Positions 45,894-57,224 of a stretch of 64,000 bases of DNA are shown piece by piece. The DNA lies in contig JAQOOI010000070.1 of the NCBI GenBank assembly GCA_028554645.1, positions 744,001 to 808,000 of the forward strand, written 5' to 3'. How positions within the stretch are numbered: position 1 is the first letter of the stretch; each line of letters begins with the position of its first letter. The notes under the pieces were generated by a model. The model saw nothing but the letters and a program-made list of their open reading frames with translations. It did not search any database and was not told where the DNA came from. The translations under genes and the position numbers were made by a program. Origin of the DNA: Omphalotus guepiniiformis (taxonomy: Eukaryota > Basidiomycota > Agaricomycetes > Agaricales > Omphalotaceae).

Positions 45894-48150
45894 GTCTGTC
45901 CTACTGGCATTCTGGATATTGAAGTATCATCAGCCATAGACGCCATCTTATCTTATTCGCGGTTAGAGGACTCTGAATGTTATGAAGATAATTTATTAGC
46001 AACACTCCTTTAGTGCCGTGTGTATCATCCAACTGCCCATCCGTCTATCCTTATCACTACGTGGACCTCCACTTGCTGGAGGACATCCGTCCTGTCGCTC
46101 CTTTATTTGTTCGTTGCACGCAATCGTGTCTTGGGTCCCTGGTCGATCTTTCCCGGCGTACCTAGATGAGTGTCGCGTTGTTTATCCTACTGCACCCTTT
46201 ATCGTACTGCGCTCTATTCTACACAATGTATTACAACCCATATTGGTGATATCATGCATTCGTGCCATACACTTTCACCGGATATATGTAGTGCGAACCC
46301 TACGCTAATGATGCGCCCAAGGGAATGATGTAGCTTCTCGCAATGTACATTGTAACAGTATATCATTCGCACCACTTCCTTTCGGCTTAACGTCTGCCGC
46401 AGGTTACAGCGCGCACGAAGGGTCGTTCTGAAAGCACAACACTGGCTAGTAATATTAGCCTGCCAGCAACACCCTCAACACGAGGACCACCGGATCACGA
46501 CTTCGAGCCTTGCTGTCTCGGTATGCATCTTTTCTGCTTTTCAAAAAGTTCGAAGAAGTCACAAATTGGAGATGCACGCACTCACCTCAATGCCAAGTTC
46601 TTCTGTTCGATTTTCGGCATTATGACAGAGGAAGTATACACAGATCGGATCTTCAAACTTGCGGTGGGGCGACCGTAATTGAACTTGTCGGCACTTGACA
46701 GATTCACAGTAAACGACGACTGTACTGTAGGGTGACGTCGGCTGAAAAAACAGGCGATGATTAAAGCAAGTTATATTCGAAACGATGGCTTGTACTGGGT
46801 CTAATCTGTGGGCAATTTGAACCTGGTTGATAAGTAAGTACATATCGAACAGTGCATTGAGCTTCGACTTCAACGTACTGATGCTCGAAGGCTGCGATTT
46901 TTCTGAGCCAAGACGATGATTCATTTCAAATTCGAGCTGCTTCTCGGAATCATTTGAAATGCAGTTCAAGAGGATCGACACAAGATCTCCCCGTAAGTAT
47001 TCTGTTCATGCCAAACAACCGCGTCGCCGAAGCAAGAACTCTGTAAGTACAAAGAGGCATGAGATGTTCTCGGCGCACTGAATCAGGTGTATAACAATGG
47101 GAAATTGGACTAATAATTCCAATATCTGTCCTGGGCGTGCGCCGTGGTTGCTCAAAATTCGATCTGAACTGAATTTCCTCCTGAGTCCTGACCGACCTCA
47201 CCGTGCGGCCTGCATCGCGCACGTCAAGCTAATGTCAGGTCAGAAATGGGAGGACGGGTTGCTAATGCAGGTCCCGATGGCCCATTCCAGTCACAAACGG
47301 AATGAGAGATACATAGGAGGCGCGTTGCGAGGATATGCGCAGCAAAAATGCTAGACGCTTCAAGCCTTGCACCGAGGGTTGTATCAATGTATGGTGGTTG
47401 GACTTGATGCATGATGAACGACGTAAGTACATGTTGTAGGACTTGAGAGCGCGCTTGGACTTGAAGAATGATCACGAATACGACGGGCGGGTATCTAAGT
47501 ATGTATACAAACAATGACAGTTTCAGAGAATGAGAGATCGTTTACACTTACCAACCGGGGCCAAAGCCTCACAGCCGAGCAGAATCAGAATCGGAGGAGT
47601 GTACCCGCCGTGTGATATTCGTCAGGGATACTTTTCATCGAGTCCTCCACACGCCGACACTGTCCGTGATTATGATCTGAACCAATTGTTCGGAAAGGCT
47701 CGGATAGTCGATTTAAAATGGTCCCGTTATCCTGTCAGTAAGTATAAGTACCACAGGAACAAAGTGAGTTCAGCTTCTCCAGGACCGAGATGATCGCACT
47801 CGAGAACTTGAGACCCTTCATTGAACGAGAAGTAGCGCAGGCTAGGAAATTGAGTGCTTCTCTATGTAAATCAGGAAGCAACTCCCAATTATGGTATATT
47901 CAACCATTTTCGTTTTAATCACCTCCATAACGCCAACTGCTGTCTCAAATGAGGAACGTGGACAGAAATGTCAACTCGAAGAGTGCAAAAACCAGAGCTT
48001 ACATGAATTGTATACACATATCGTACACCATACGTACACGGGGCTATATCTACACCTGCTTCCTACTTCGTGAGCTGGTTCCAGAAAAAGCACCTAGATG
48101 ACGTACAGAATCTTTGCTAAACCACAGACCATTCATCTTTACAATTGAAT
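45894..48150. other. Long intergenic region without a supported gene
   Basis: About 2.25 kb. Overlapping minus-strand ORFs at 46559-47222 and a plus-strand ORF at 47530-47793 have no domain, signal peptide or clean splice continuation. No tRNA or repeat recognised. Confidence 0.4.
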
Positions 48151-49333
48151 CTAAAGCTTGGTGTTGAGGCTCCATCGGGTGTGGACGCCTTCTCCATCCA
48201 GCTTCTTGATAATTCTATCGGCCTGCAGCTTCTTCATGTGAAGATCAACGCTACGAGCAGCAGGAAGCCAAAGAGACTCCGGGTAGTCCTTGTAGATGGT
48301 CGAGACGACAGTCCAAGTCGTCCACCCTGCTTGATCTAGATTGAATTCAGGAGGAGTGGACTGCAGCACCTGTACGATCTGGGCTTCCCGCTCTAAACGG
48401 TGCTTGATGTAAGTCTCGATGAGCGGCGGACCTTCCGTAACAACTGGTCCATGACCAGGATAGAGAATTGTAAAGGGGTTTTTGGACCCGAAGTCTAACA
48501 TCTTCTGGAGACTGGATATATACGTGCCCAGATCTTCGAACACGGCCGTACCTTGACCTAGCACGCTGTCTGCAGTGTACAAGGCCCGGTCATCAGGTAT
48601 GTACAAGCTTATAGAGTCGATGGTGTGGCCGGGGGTATGCAGGACATGTAGGTTTGTCGAGGATGCAATGAGTTCTTGGGTGTCTCGAAGATCATGAAAC
48701 ACCGAGCCTTGGGGACTCGGCGTGAATGACTCCTGCGGAAGAGACTCCAAGATTGATGGAAGAATATTGTGGGAGTCGTCAGGAAGTGAGCTTAGCGGAA
48801 CAGGGAGCTTATGCAGTCGAGGAGGTTTGAAAGGGATGGGCGACCTCTTCTCGTCCCACATTCGACGGAGGAGTGCAAGGACGGTTGGAATGCCTCCCAC
48901 ATGATCTCGATGCCAATGTGAAATCACAATATCGGACACATGGGGCTCACTGGGATCAGTGGACACAGCTGTGTTGAGAAGTGCTGATTCAAGCACTGAG
49001 ATGTATTCTTCCTTCCCTTCTCCAGTATCGATTAAAGTGAATGGATTATGTTTGCCTACAATGTACGTATTGGTGCCTATATGAAAGTCATTAAGCAACT
49101 AGCCCAGAAAATGCAAGAGATCCTTAAAAGCTCACCTTGCAAAGTAAATTTTCCTGGATTCTGCGAAGATGACTAGATTCCGGTAATTGAAGCTAAGCGG
49201 CAAGCGAAGAGAGATACCTGGCCTAGAACTCTGACGACACTGGGACTGATCTAAAGAGAGTAAAATGAGACAGGCATTATTGATGTATAGCACATACTCG
49301 TGTAATTGAAGCCAGAGCTTCTATCTTGTCCAT
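48151..49333 (-). CDS. Metallo-beta-lactamase-fold endoribonuclease, LACTB2-like
   Basis: Exons 49333-49298, 49250-49218, 49160-49136 and 49076-48151 give 339 residues. The first three tiny exons encode MDKIEALASITR, ISPSVVRVLGQ and NPGKFTLQG, the conserved lead-in to TNTYIVGKHNPFTLIDTGEG. Metal ligands are complete: the HxHxDH motif appears as SHWHRDHVGG, the third His in HVLHTPGHTIDS, Asp in ALYTADSVLGQG and the last His in ILYPGHGPVV. The C-terminal winged-helix-like part (WTTWTVVSTIYKDYPESLW) is typical of LACTB2. The animal protein is a mitochondrial single-strand endoribonuclease; some fungal relatives in polyketide clusters act as thioesterases. No PKS lies nearby, so the housekeeping role is favoured. 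Confidence 0.88.
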
Positions 49334-49500
49334 GATGAAGCTTTCAAGGGTAGAATGAGTAAGTGGATAACAAGCGCTTGTGGTCTGCTCGGGCGTTTGA
49401 TCTCGGCAAAGGTGTAACTAAACAAGGACAAGCAACAGTTACGGGCTTGAAGTTGTCTTCAACCACGACCACAGCGTACGACTAGCTGCACCAATTGACG

Positions 49501-52444
49501 ATGTCGGACGTAGTAATGACCTCTGATAATGGCGACTCAAATAAAAGAAAAAGGTATGTCTCTCAAATTCAGATGTTCTCTCTGTCCTAATAAGAGTGTC
49601 ACAGGTCTCGTTCTCCTTCGCAGACAGGCGACAATGCACCCCCTTCCAGCCGTCGCAGGTCCAATTCTCCTCCTTCGAGCTCTAGGGTAGAACTACCAAA
49701 AGTATCCGATGTCGATCCTGTGCGACGAGCAGAACGAGAGCGACAATTGGCCGCTCGCGTCGCCGCAATGGAGCTAGAGAAAAGCGAAAAACCAAAGGAG
49801 GATGCCAAGGAGAAGGAGTATGATGCACAGGCAGAGTTTGCAAAACTTCTCGGTACACGCTCGGGTGGTGTCTATCTACCTCCTGCCAGGCTGCGCGCTA
49901 TGCAGCAAGCTGCAGCCAGCGATAAGTCCAGTGCAGAATACCAACGACTTTCCTGGGACGCCTTGCGAAAATCGATTACTGGTATCGTGAACAGGGTGAA
50001 CATAACCAATATCAAGCAGATTGTGCCCGAGTTGTTCGCCGAAAACTTGATTCGCGGACGTGGTCTCTTCGCTAGGAGTGTCATGAAGGCACAGGCAGCC
50101 AGTTTACCATTTACCCCGGTGTTTGCGGCACTGGTCGCCATCATAAACTCGAAGCTTCCTCAAGTCGGAGAGTTAGTGCTTACCCGTTTGATTAGCCAGT
50201 TCCGCCGGGCATTCAAACGGAACGACAAGGTACGTCACGCTGTTCATGTTTTTTTTTTTCATACATTCTGATTCTGTGCTGTTGCCTGTTGCAGATTGTT
50301 TGCCATTCAACTACCACTTTTATTGGCCATCTAGTCAACCAAGCTGTCGCACATGAAATCATCGCACTCCAAATTCTAGTACTTCTCCTTGAGCGACCTA
50401 CCGACGATTCCATCGAAATTGCAGTCGGCTTTATGCGCGAAGTCGGTGCTTTTTTGACTGAGAATTCCCCAAAAGCGAATGCAACGGTTTTCGAACGCTT
50501 CCGTGCCGTGTTAAATGAAGGCGCAATAAGCCACCGTGTTCAGTACATGATCGAGGTTCTCATGCAGGTGCGGAAAGACAAGTACAAGGACAATCCCATT
50601 CTGCCCGAAGGTTTGGATCTGGTTGAGGAGGACGAGCAAATCACGCATCAAATTCAGCTAGAGGAAGAGCTGCAGGTGCAAGAGGGCTTGAGTGAGTAAA
50701 TTCTCTACGATGTGTGTTTGCCCCATTTAGGACTAATGCCTCCTCAAGATGTTTTCAAGTTTGATTCCAAGTATCTTGAAAATGAAGATAAATATAAGTC
50801 TATTAAGAACGAGATTCTTGGCGAGGATTCAGACGAAGAATCAGGGTCAGAAGAAGACACTAGTGACGAGGATTCTGATGAAGAAGGTATGTTCAATATC
50901 CTTCACTTTTCCTCCCCTGCTCACTGATTGATAAACTCACAGTGGAAGCGAAGGAGGGAATTGAAGACCGGACAGAAACCAACCTCGTCAATCTACGTCG
51001 TACGATTTACTTGACAATCATGAATGCGCTTAATTATGAAGAAGCTGTTCACAAGCTTCTCAAGGTTCAGTTGACTGAAGGCCAGGAGGTAAGCGATGAC
51101 ATTAAGTGCGTTGATTTCTGGATGATAAATGATTCTTTTGGTAGATTGAACTAGTCAACATGATCATTGAGTGTTGTTCTCAGGAACGCTCATACTCTAC
51201 GTTCTACGGGCTCATAGGGGAACGTTTCGGCAAACTCAATCGCGTATGGACGGATTGCTTCGAGTCTGCGTTCACGAACTATTACACTACGATCCATCGG
51301 TACGAAACAAACCGTCTTCGCAACATTGCCCGATTCTTTGGGCACTTGCTTGCTACTGATTCGATTTCGTGGCTGGTTCTCGAGTGTATCAAGATCAATG
51401 AAGATGATACTACCTCAAGTAGTCGTATCTTTGTGAAGATCATGATGAACGAGATGATGGAGAGTATGGGGTTAAAGGCTCTGGTAGAGCGGTTCAAAGA
51501 TCCCGAGGTCAAGAGGGGGTGTGAAGGAATGTTCCCGATGGACGTGCCGAAAAATACGAGGTTCTCAATCAACTACTTCACGAGTATCGGTTTGGGTGCT
51601 GTGACAGAAGAAATGAGAGAGTATCTGAAGGTAAATGTCACTTTTCATTCATCGCCTTTTCCCATTAGTTTAACTCTGCTTCCCATAGAACGCTCCCCGT
51701 TTGATAATGGAGCAGAGGCGTGCTATGTTGGAACAAGAATCTTCAAGTTCAGACTCATCAGACTCAGACTCTTCGGACTCGGACTCAAGCTCTGATGACT
51801 CCTCTGATTCTTCGGATTCTGGATCCGAATCTGATGGTCCCCGACGTGGCGCCGTTGGACGGCGAAGACACAGTCGCAGTCCTCCGCGACGTCGACGGTC
51901 TCTGTCGCGTGACTCTGAATTTTCTAGGGCACCACCCGTTCGGGGTCGCAGTATCTCCCGCACTCCACCTCCACCTCGTCGTCGACGTGACGACACCCCT
52001 CCTCGTAGTCCACCTCGGAAATATGGCTCTGATGGTGGCAGGGATGATAGACGGGATTCGTACGGAGGTCGTTCGCCGCCTCCAACCAGTGCTCGACGCA
52101 GGTCTCCACCTTCTCGCATGAAGCACGCTCGACGTGATTCACCCTCGCTTTCGCGGTCGCGTTCTCCTCCTCCACCTCCACGGTCGCGCTATGGTGGCAG
52201 AGCGAGACCAGATTCGAGGTCGAGGTCACCACCGTCCCGCAACGGATATGCCAAGGATCGTGATGTGCGACGGTCGAGAAGCCGATCTTTGCCACGTAAA
52301 GGGAGAGATGAACGTGATAGCCGCAGACGAAGGGATAATTCGATTGAAATGGACAGGCGACGGTCGCCGCCCAGAAGAGACGCAAGAGGAGAGACTGGGA
52401 TTGTGTCTCGTGAAAAGGATCAAGGATACGAACGTCGCAGGTAG
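49501..52444 (+). CDS. CWC22: Pre-mRNA-splicing factor Cwc22
   Basis: Seven exons (49501-49553, 49605-50229, 50295-50691, 50731-50886, 50943-51088, 51145-51630, 51689-52444) give 872 residues. Cwc22 is a spliceosome component that recruits eIF4A3 during exon-junction-complex assembly in metazoa. An Arg/Ser-rich N-terminus leads into the MIF4G domain ([80 protein letters not shown]). An acidic spacer ([20 protein letters not shown]) follows, then the MA3 domain ([53 protein letters not shown]). The C-terminal 240 residues are a long RS/RP-rich tail, longer than in yeasts, as in many basidiomycete and animal proteins. Confidence 0.92.
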
Positions 52445-53090
52445 CTGACTGGCTATGCCAAATTAAATTGCCTCTGTACTTTTGTTGAGTGTGTCATGAA
52501 TTTGTACTTCGTATCATTTGAATGCTTCATTTTCAGCGGAAGGACTTGAATATCCATTCTGTGGAACCTACATAAGAGCGACAGTGATATGAATAGAATT
52601 CGATAGCATCTAACAGGAATCTAGACCAGAATTACGACTCTACCGGTAACTTGGTAAGCTGATCTGTGCTGAATGTTTCTTTCATACTACTTTCATACTT
52701 ATGTTCTCGCCTTAGCATCTCAATGGCCTCGAGTGGAAGTGTTGAGGTTTCGCGGCTACATATTGGTAATTGACGCTGTACCGAAGGCATTTGCAATGTA
52801 ACCTCAACTGGTACCGGACGCAACCTGACGCAACTCGGTAAACTCGGCGCGTGACGTGCCGTGACGCTGGCTTGGATACGTTTGTCGGCTCAAAATTCTA
52901 CTCATTGATGCAACGGTACCATGGAAACGCACACTGACTGAAAAGTCAAGACTCAAAACTCAAAACTGAGCTTTTTTGAATTGACTCACCTTTCCAGCGT
53001 ACCACAACCTCCATAACATTCTTTTCCCCGGGCAACCTCCTCTCACTCTTCTCTCTCCACCGCTCTTTATTGGAATAATAATTATTCACT
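52445..53090. other. Intergenic region with pyrimidine-rich promoter tract
   Basis: 646 bp without a gene. A CT-rich stretch (about 53030-53070) just before the ATG at 53091 is typical of strong fungal promoters. Confidence 0.45.
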
Positions 53091-54257
53091 ATGCCTGACG
53101 GTCATGCTGATGGCAGTCTTAATTTTGTGGCTACGTGAGTACATGACCTTCTCCCGTCAAACATCTCGTACTGATATGTTATCACAGACGCCATGGTTGG
53201 TCCAGAAACATTCATCTATCTTCCGACGAAGTCAGTACGATAAGCTATGCGACTCTCGAGTCTATACTCGAACTTAACACACTTAAAATTCGATCTATGT
53301 CCCTGCGCATCTTTGTGGAACATCCAGCCGGCTCTGGTACATACTGTAAGCTTCGGCCTTGGAAGGATGATGGTTCCCTGCAAAGCCTCCTCGTCAAAAC
53401 CTTCTTCGAGGACCGCCTGAAGAGCGGTATCACTACCACTTTAGATATCCGAGATGGCCGTGCGGAAGGCGCTGGTGGTGAAGGAATGGAGAGTGCAAAG
53501 GAGTGGCTCAAAGCACATACTATGACAAAGGCGAGGAATCATGCAGATGAATCCTTAGACGCAGTATCTGAGGTGCATTCGATTTATCGTTCTGCGCTTT
53601 GTAACATGAAAACTGATCTATGTTACAGGATGGCGCTGTAAAACCAGCAGGAGGGGGGCTGTTGGCTGCGTTCGGATTCAGTCGAGCCTCTACAGCACCT
53701 TCGAAGGGTGAGGAAGCGGCTCCCTCCGGTAATGAGGACGATGCCCCTCCTCCAGTTCCCGAAAAACAAGAGGAAGATATTTTGCGCGAGGCAAGTCAAC
53801 TTGATTTCTACGAGTTAACCAGATTATAACAGGGTATCTGCTTACAGCGTGGCTGGGTACCCCCAATCATCCGTCGATTGACAACGCGTGGCAAGTCTGT
53901 AACTCGGAAAGCTAGGGGTAAAGACCGTGAAGCAGACGCTCCTGAAGAAGCAGATATCACTGCTGAGGGGGATGGCGAGGAGATTGATATTCCAGATGGT
54001 GAAGAGGCCAACGGCGGTACCAAAACGCCAAAGAACGTGAGCCTAATTACCGAGCTTTTGTCAATACTTGCTCACACCGTCTCGGGGCGTAGGGTCGTTG
54101 GCGCAAGGTGCTTCGCAACGTCAGTAACGATTCGCCAAACTCATTCCTTGGTAAGAAAAATAAGAAGGAGAAGGAGATGACCGGCGCAGAAGTGGTCAAA
54201 ACTCCTGAAGAAGCCCTCAATTCAGCGGAGGATGCCACAGCCTCAAGTTCCACTTAA
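53091..54257 (+). CDS. Conserved-looking hypothetical protein
   Basis: Five exons (53091-53134, 53188-53572, 53629-53790, 53848-54036, 54093-54257) give 314 residues. The first 140 residues look folded (RHGWSRNIHLSSDEVSTISY, SLRIFVEHPAGSGTYCKLRP, LVKTFFEDRLKSGITTTLDI). The rest is Pro/Glu-rich and charged, with a short possibly ordered piece ILRE-RGWVPPIIRRLTTRGK and another after the last intron (GRWRKVLRNVSNDS). The third intron has a GC donor (GAG/GCAAGT..TTACAG); without splicing it the frame ends 12 residues later. I do not recognise the family. Phases of all junctions agree, and the promoter is CT-rich, so the gene is likely real and expressed. Confidence 0.7.
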
Positions 54258-54749
54258 TGCCTTTTTAGAGCCAGATTCACGACATAATGCTCGTATGCTT
54301 CAAATTCCCAATCAATAAAACCTACTCGCTGTCTTTTAATCCTCCTATTTGTATCTTATTGTGTCGTGTAACTGTACTTGACTTCAACTTCTTATGGGCT
54401 AATTGTTGTATATTTTGCACACTTATACGATTGCCACCCTCCTTACACTCTACATTTCTCTTACTTTATGGGTGGCATGCTGATTCTATAGATACCATAT
54501 ATCACCATCTTTTTGATACACTTGAATCATGAATGTGCTTCGGATTTTTGGAAATCTTTTGTCTGGTCGGGACTCGGCCCGTTCTGGCACGCGTAGTGAC
54601 TGCACGTTGGGTCAATCTGTGACTCTTGCTTGGCCTCTCAACTGTATCATATTTCACGACCGATTCATGTCATCCAGACCGTGATTCAGAGTTCTTTCAA
54701 GAATTGACGTCAAGACACTTCTGCGTATATTGCCTTTCTTCCATACGTC
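54258..54749. other. Intergenic region
   Basis: 492 bp between two plus-strand genes, T-rich; no gene supported. Confidence 0.45.
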
Positions 54750-56725
54750 ATGTCGAAAGCAGGACTAACCAAACTCGTTCTCCGAGTTCCTGCGGCAGCA
54801 AAACATTCACCTTCACCTGCGTTCTCAACTTCGATGGATGTTGATCCAGATACGGAGACGGACGATGATAACAAAGCTGAACGAGATCTAGATCCCGGTG
54901 ATGGTGAAGGAGAGGATAGTATGGCTGTTGATGATGTAGAAGTCGTACCAGCCGCACCTGCAGTTCCCGTGAAACGAGGGCGAGGGCGTCCTAGGGGAAG
55001 TGGTCGTGCAGCTTTGTCTTTAGCTGCGAGTGGATCAGTCCCTGGTACACCAGGAACTAGTACCCCAAGGGGACGTGGTCGGGGACGAGGAAGAGGGCGT
55101 GGTCGCGGTCGCGGAAGGGGAGCTGGGGCATTGACTATTCGACTCCCTAAACGCGAGGGCGAAGGCGAGGACACAGAGGTCGATGACGAGGTAGAAGATG
55201 GAGAAGTAGGGGAAATAGATGACGTGAACACGAAGAGCGAAGAAGACGGAGAAGGAAAGAGGGCTCCTGTGGCAGGCGGAAGGCCTTTCCGGAAAATTCG
55301 AGGGCAAGTATTTGTTATTGAAGGCGACGAGTTCATCACAGATGAAGATCCCAAGGGAGACGAAAAGATTGACAAGTGGGGTAATTTGCTTGGAGGTTTG
55401 TCACCAATACTTTCCTTTATTTCCTTACTTGACATGATTCTTTAGGACGACGATTCAAGGCCCAAACGTTCGCACTGCCCAACAGGCACCCTGAAAGGCA
55501 GTATATGCTCGCCATTGAGGCTGCACGGACCTCAGGTTTCCGAGATTCTTTATATTACTTTCGACGCAATCCTCTGGCATTTAAACTTAATGCTACACAG
55601 CCGGAAAAAGACTACCTTATCGGGGAGGGCAAGCTCGGTTCACATCTTAGGACGCGCAGTGTCACCCTTATCACGGCTCGAAGTGCATTTAAACTTCACG
55701 GAAGCAAAATGGTCATAGGTGAGGCTGCAATTCGACGCGTTGCCGCTTTTATATGTGTAAATGCTGACCGAAACTTAGACGGAAGATGGGTAACCGATGA
55801 CTACTACGAAGAAAAGGTTTTGGCAGAGATTTCTGAGCTCGGCCTCAAAGCAGGTGATCTTGTCGGTGACCTTGCAGATCCCAACGCCGGAGCTACCAAT
55901 GACTCTGGTAATGCTGCCAATGCAGATAGGCTTGCTGCCGGAGCAGGGGATCGGGGAGGTGACAGAGGTGGAGGTGGAGGTATTTATCGCGCAGGTGGTC
56001 CAACGACCATCTTTGGAGCGAGCGGGTGGGGCCCGTACAGCGATGGCCCGTTGAACGCGGTACGAAAAAGTCTTTTGAGCAGGGATGGGGTAACAGAGGA
56101 GAATTGGATGTGGATGATGGCAACTAGAGTTTTGGACGCCGGGCAAGAATGGAAACGATGGCGTAGGGACAATGTAAAAGCTGCAGGAGGTGTGGGGCAT
56201 GAAGGAATTGCGAACGTGGCCAATGCAACTTGGAATAACACTGGCGTTCGTACTAATGGGAATGTAAAAGGCAAGGGGAAGGCAGGAGCTGACGGGGCTG
56301 ATGTGTCTGTCGGTGACTCTCAGAAGCGGAAGAAGCGGAAAGTAACATTCGGAGACGATGAGTTACCTCTTGGGATATATGAGCCGCATACTGGCAGCGT
56401 CTACTGTATGTCTTCCTTTCCTTCCCTTGTCTGCCATGCTTATGTTTTCTCACCTAATTCCTCAGATCGTGACCACACTCAGCCTACTCGGAGTAGACTA
56501 GAGGCTCTCCCAGATTCTGCTACGAAACGACGCGTACTTGGCGGCACAAAAACTGGCAACGGTGCGTGGGGGATCGCTTGGGTCGACACGATAATGGAGC
56601 TGCCGACGCCAGAGGAGTTGGAGGGACCCGGCAGGGACGAGAGAAAAGAGTTGTTAAAACAGGTTGCTTCACATCCAGAGCCTTTCGAGGGATCGGGGGC
56701 TGTGGCCCTCGCTGATGTCACTTGA
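54750..56725 (+). CDS. Chromatin-remodelling complex subunit RSC7/Npl6-like
   Basis: Exons 54750-55395, 55446-55718, 55779-56405 and 56466-56725 give 601 residues. Rsc7/Npl6 (and its paralogue Swp82) are subunits of RSC/SWI-SNF remodellers. The N-terminal 200 residues are acidic with AT-hook-like RGRGRPRGSGR and a long run of GRGRGRGR repeats. The conserved core begins RPFRKIRGQVFVIEGDEFIT, then RRFKAQTFALPNRHPERQYM, LAIEAARTSGFRDSLYYFRR and NPLAFKL, followed by TRSVTLITARSAFKLHGSKM and DGRWVTDDYYEEK. The C-terminal part has Gly/Asp-rich loops and GIYEPHTGSVYY. The intron at 55719-55778 is 60 bp with no stop in frame, so retention would insert 20 residues. Confidence 0.85.
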
Positions 56726-56999
56726 TAATTATTAAACCTCTGCCCATCATTCGTCTGACATTCAGCTTTATGTGTGAAATGCGGCAGCCTTGAACTCAGA
56801 GATTCGTTTCTTATGAGTGGGTATGTACAGAAATCGTAAACGAAGTGAAGTTCCTCGAATCCTTATATATGAATCAACAACCTATTTAGTGCTCGAGCCA
56901 TTTGCACTCTGCACTTTACTTGAATTTTATTGTACCTGATCACTGGTTACTTAGGCGAACCTCAGCACGGAGGAAAACACACTTACTGCGTTCAGGTCC
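56726..56999. other. Intergenic spacer
   Basis: Short spacer at the convergent 3' ends of the RSC7-like gene and the small secreted ORF; nothing recognised. Confidence 0.4.
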
Positions 57000-57224
57000 C
57001 TACGCCTGTCTGACTTTCTTCCAGCTTGCAGCAGTACCTCCAGCACTCCCGCCACCTACACGACCTTCAAGGACGTCACTACCAAAGCTGTCAGTAACCT
57101 CAGCGACACCCTTCGGGCTTCAGACATACGGTTCCCGCTTCAAGGCTTCAGGGGCAGCTGCGACGAACGCAATTGACATCATAATCAACGCGAAAGCCAA
57201 CAGGGCGTGCGTCAAGGATTTCAT
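57000..57224 (-). pseudogene. Tiny secreted peptide ORF interrupted by an in-frame TGA
   Basis: From ATG 57224 the frame encodes a good signal peptide (MKSLTHALLAFALIMMSIA, FVAAA) and then PEALKREPYV before TGA at 57122-57120. The same frame stays open after the TGA for another 39 codons (KGVAEVTDSFGSDVLEGR, then a Gly/Ser-rich tail ending WKKVRQA) to TAG at 57002-57000. Without the TGA it would be a typical small secreted protein of 74 residues with a Kex2-like Lys-Arg. As it stands it is a 34-residue peptide precursor, a one-mutation pseudogene or a readthrough gene. No intron of acceptable length removes the stop. Confidence 0.5.

Noticed and set aside
46559..47222. Minus-strand ORFs of 140 and 90 codons
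   Set aside because: No recognisable domain or consistent splice model; composition not clearly coding.
51670..52385. Minus-strand ORFs opposite the CWC22 RS-rich tail
   Set aside because: Shadows of the Ser/Arg codon repeats of CWC22.
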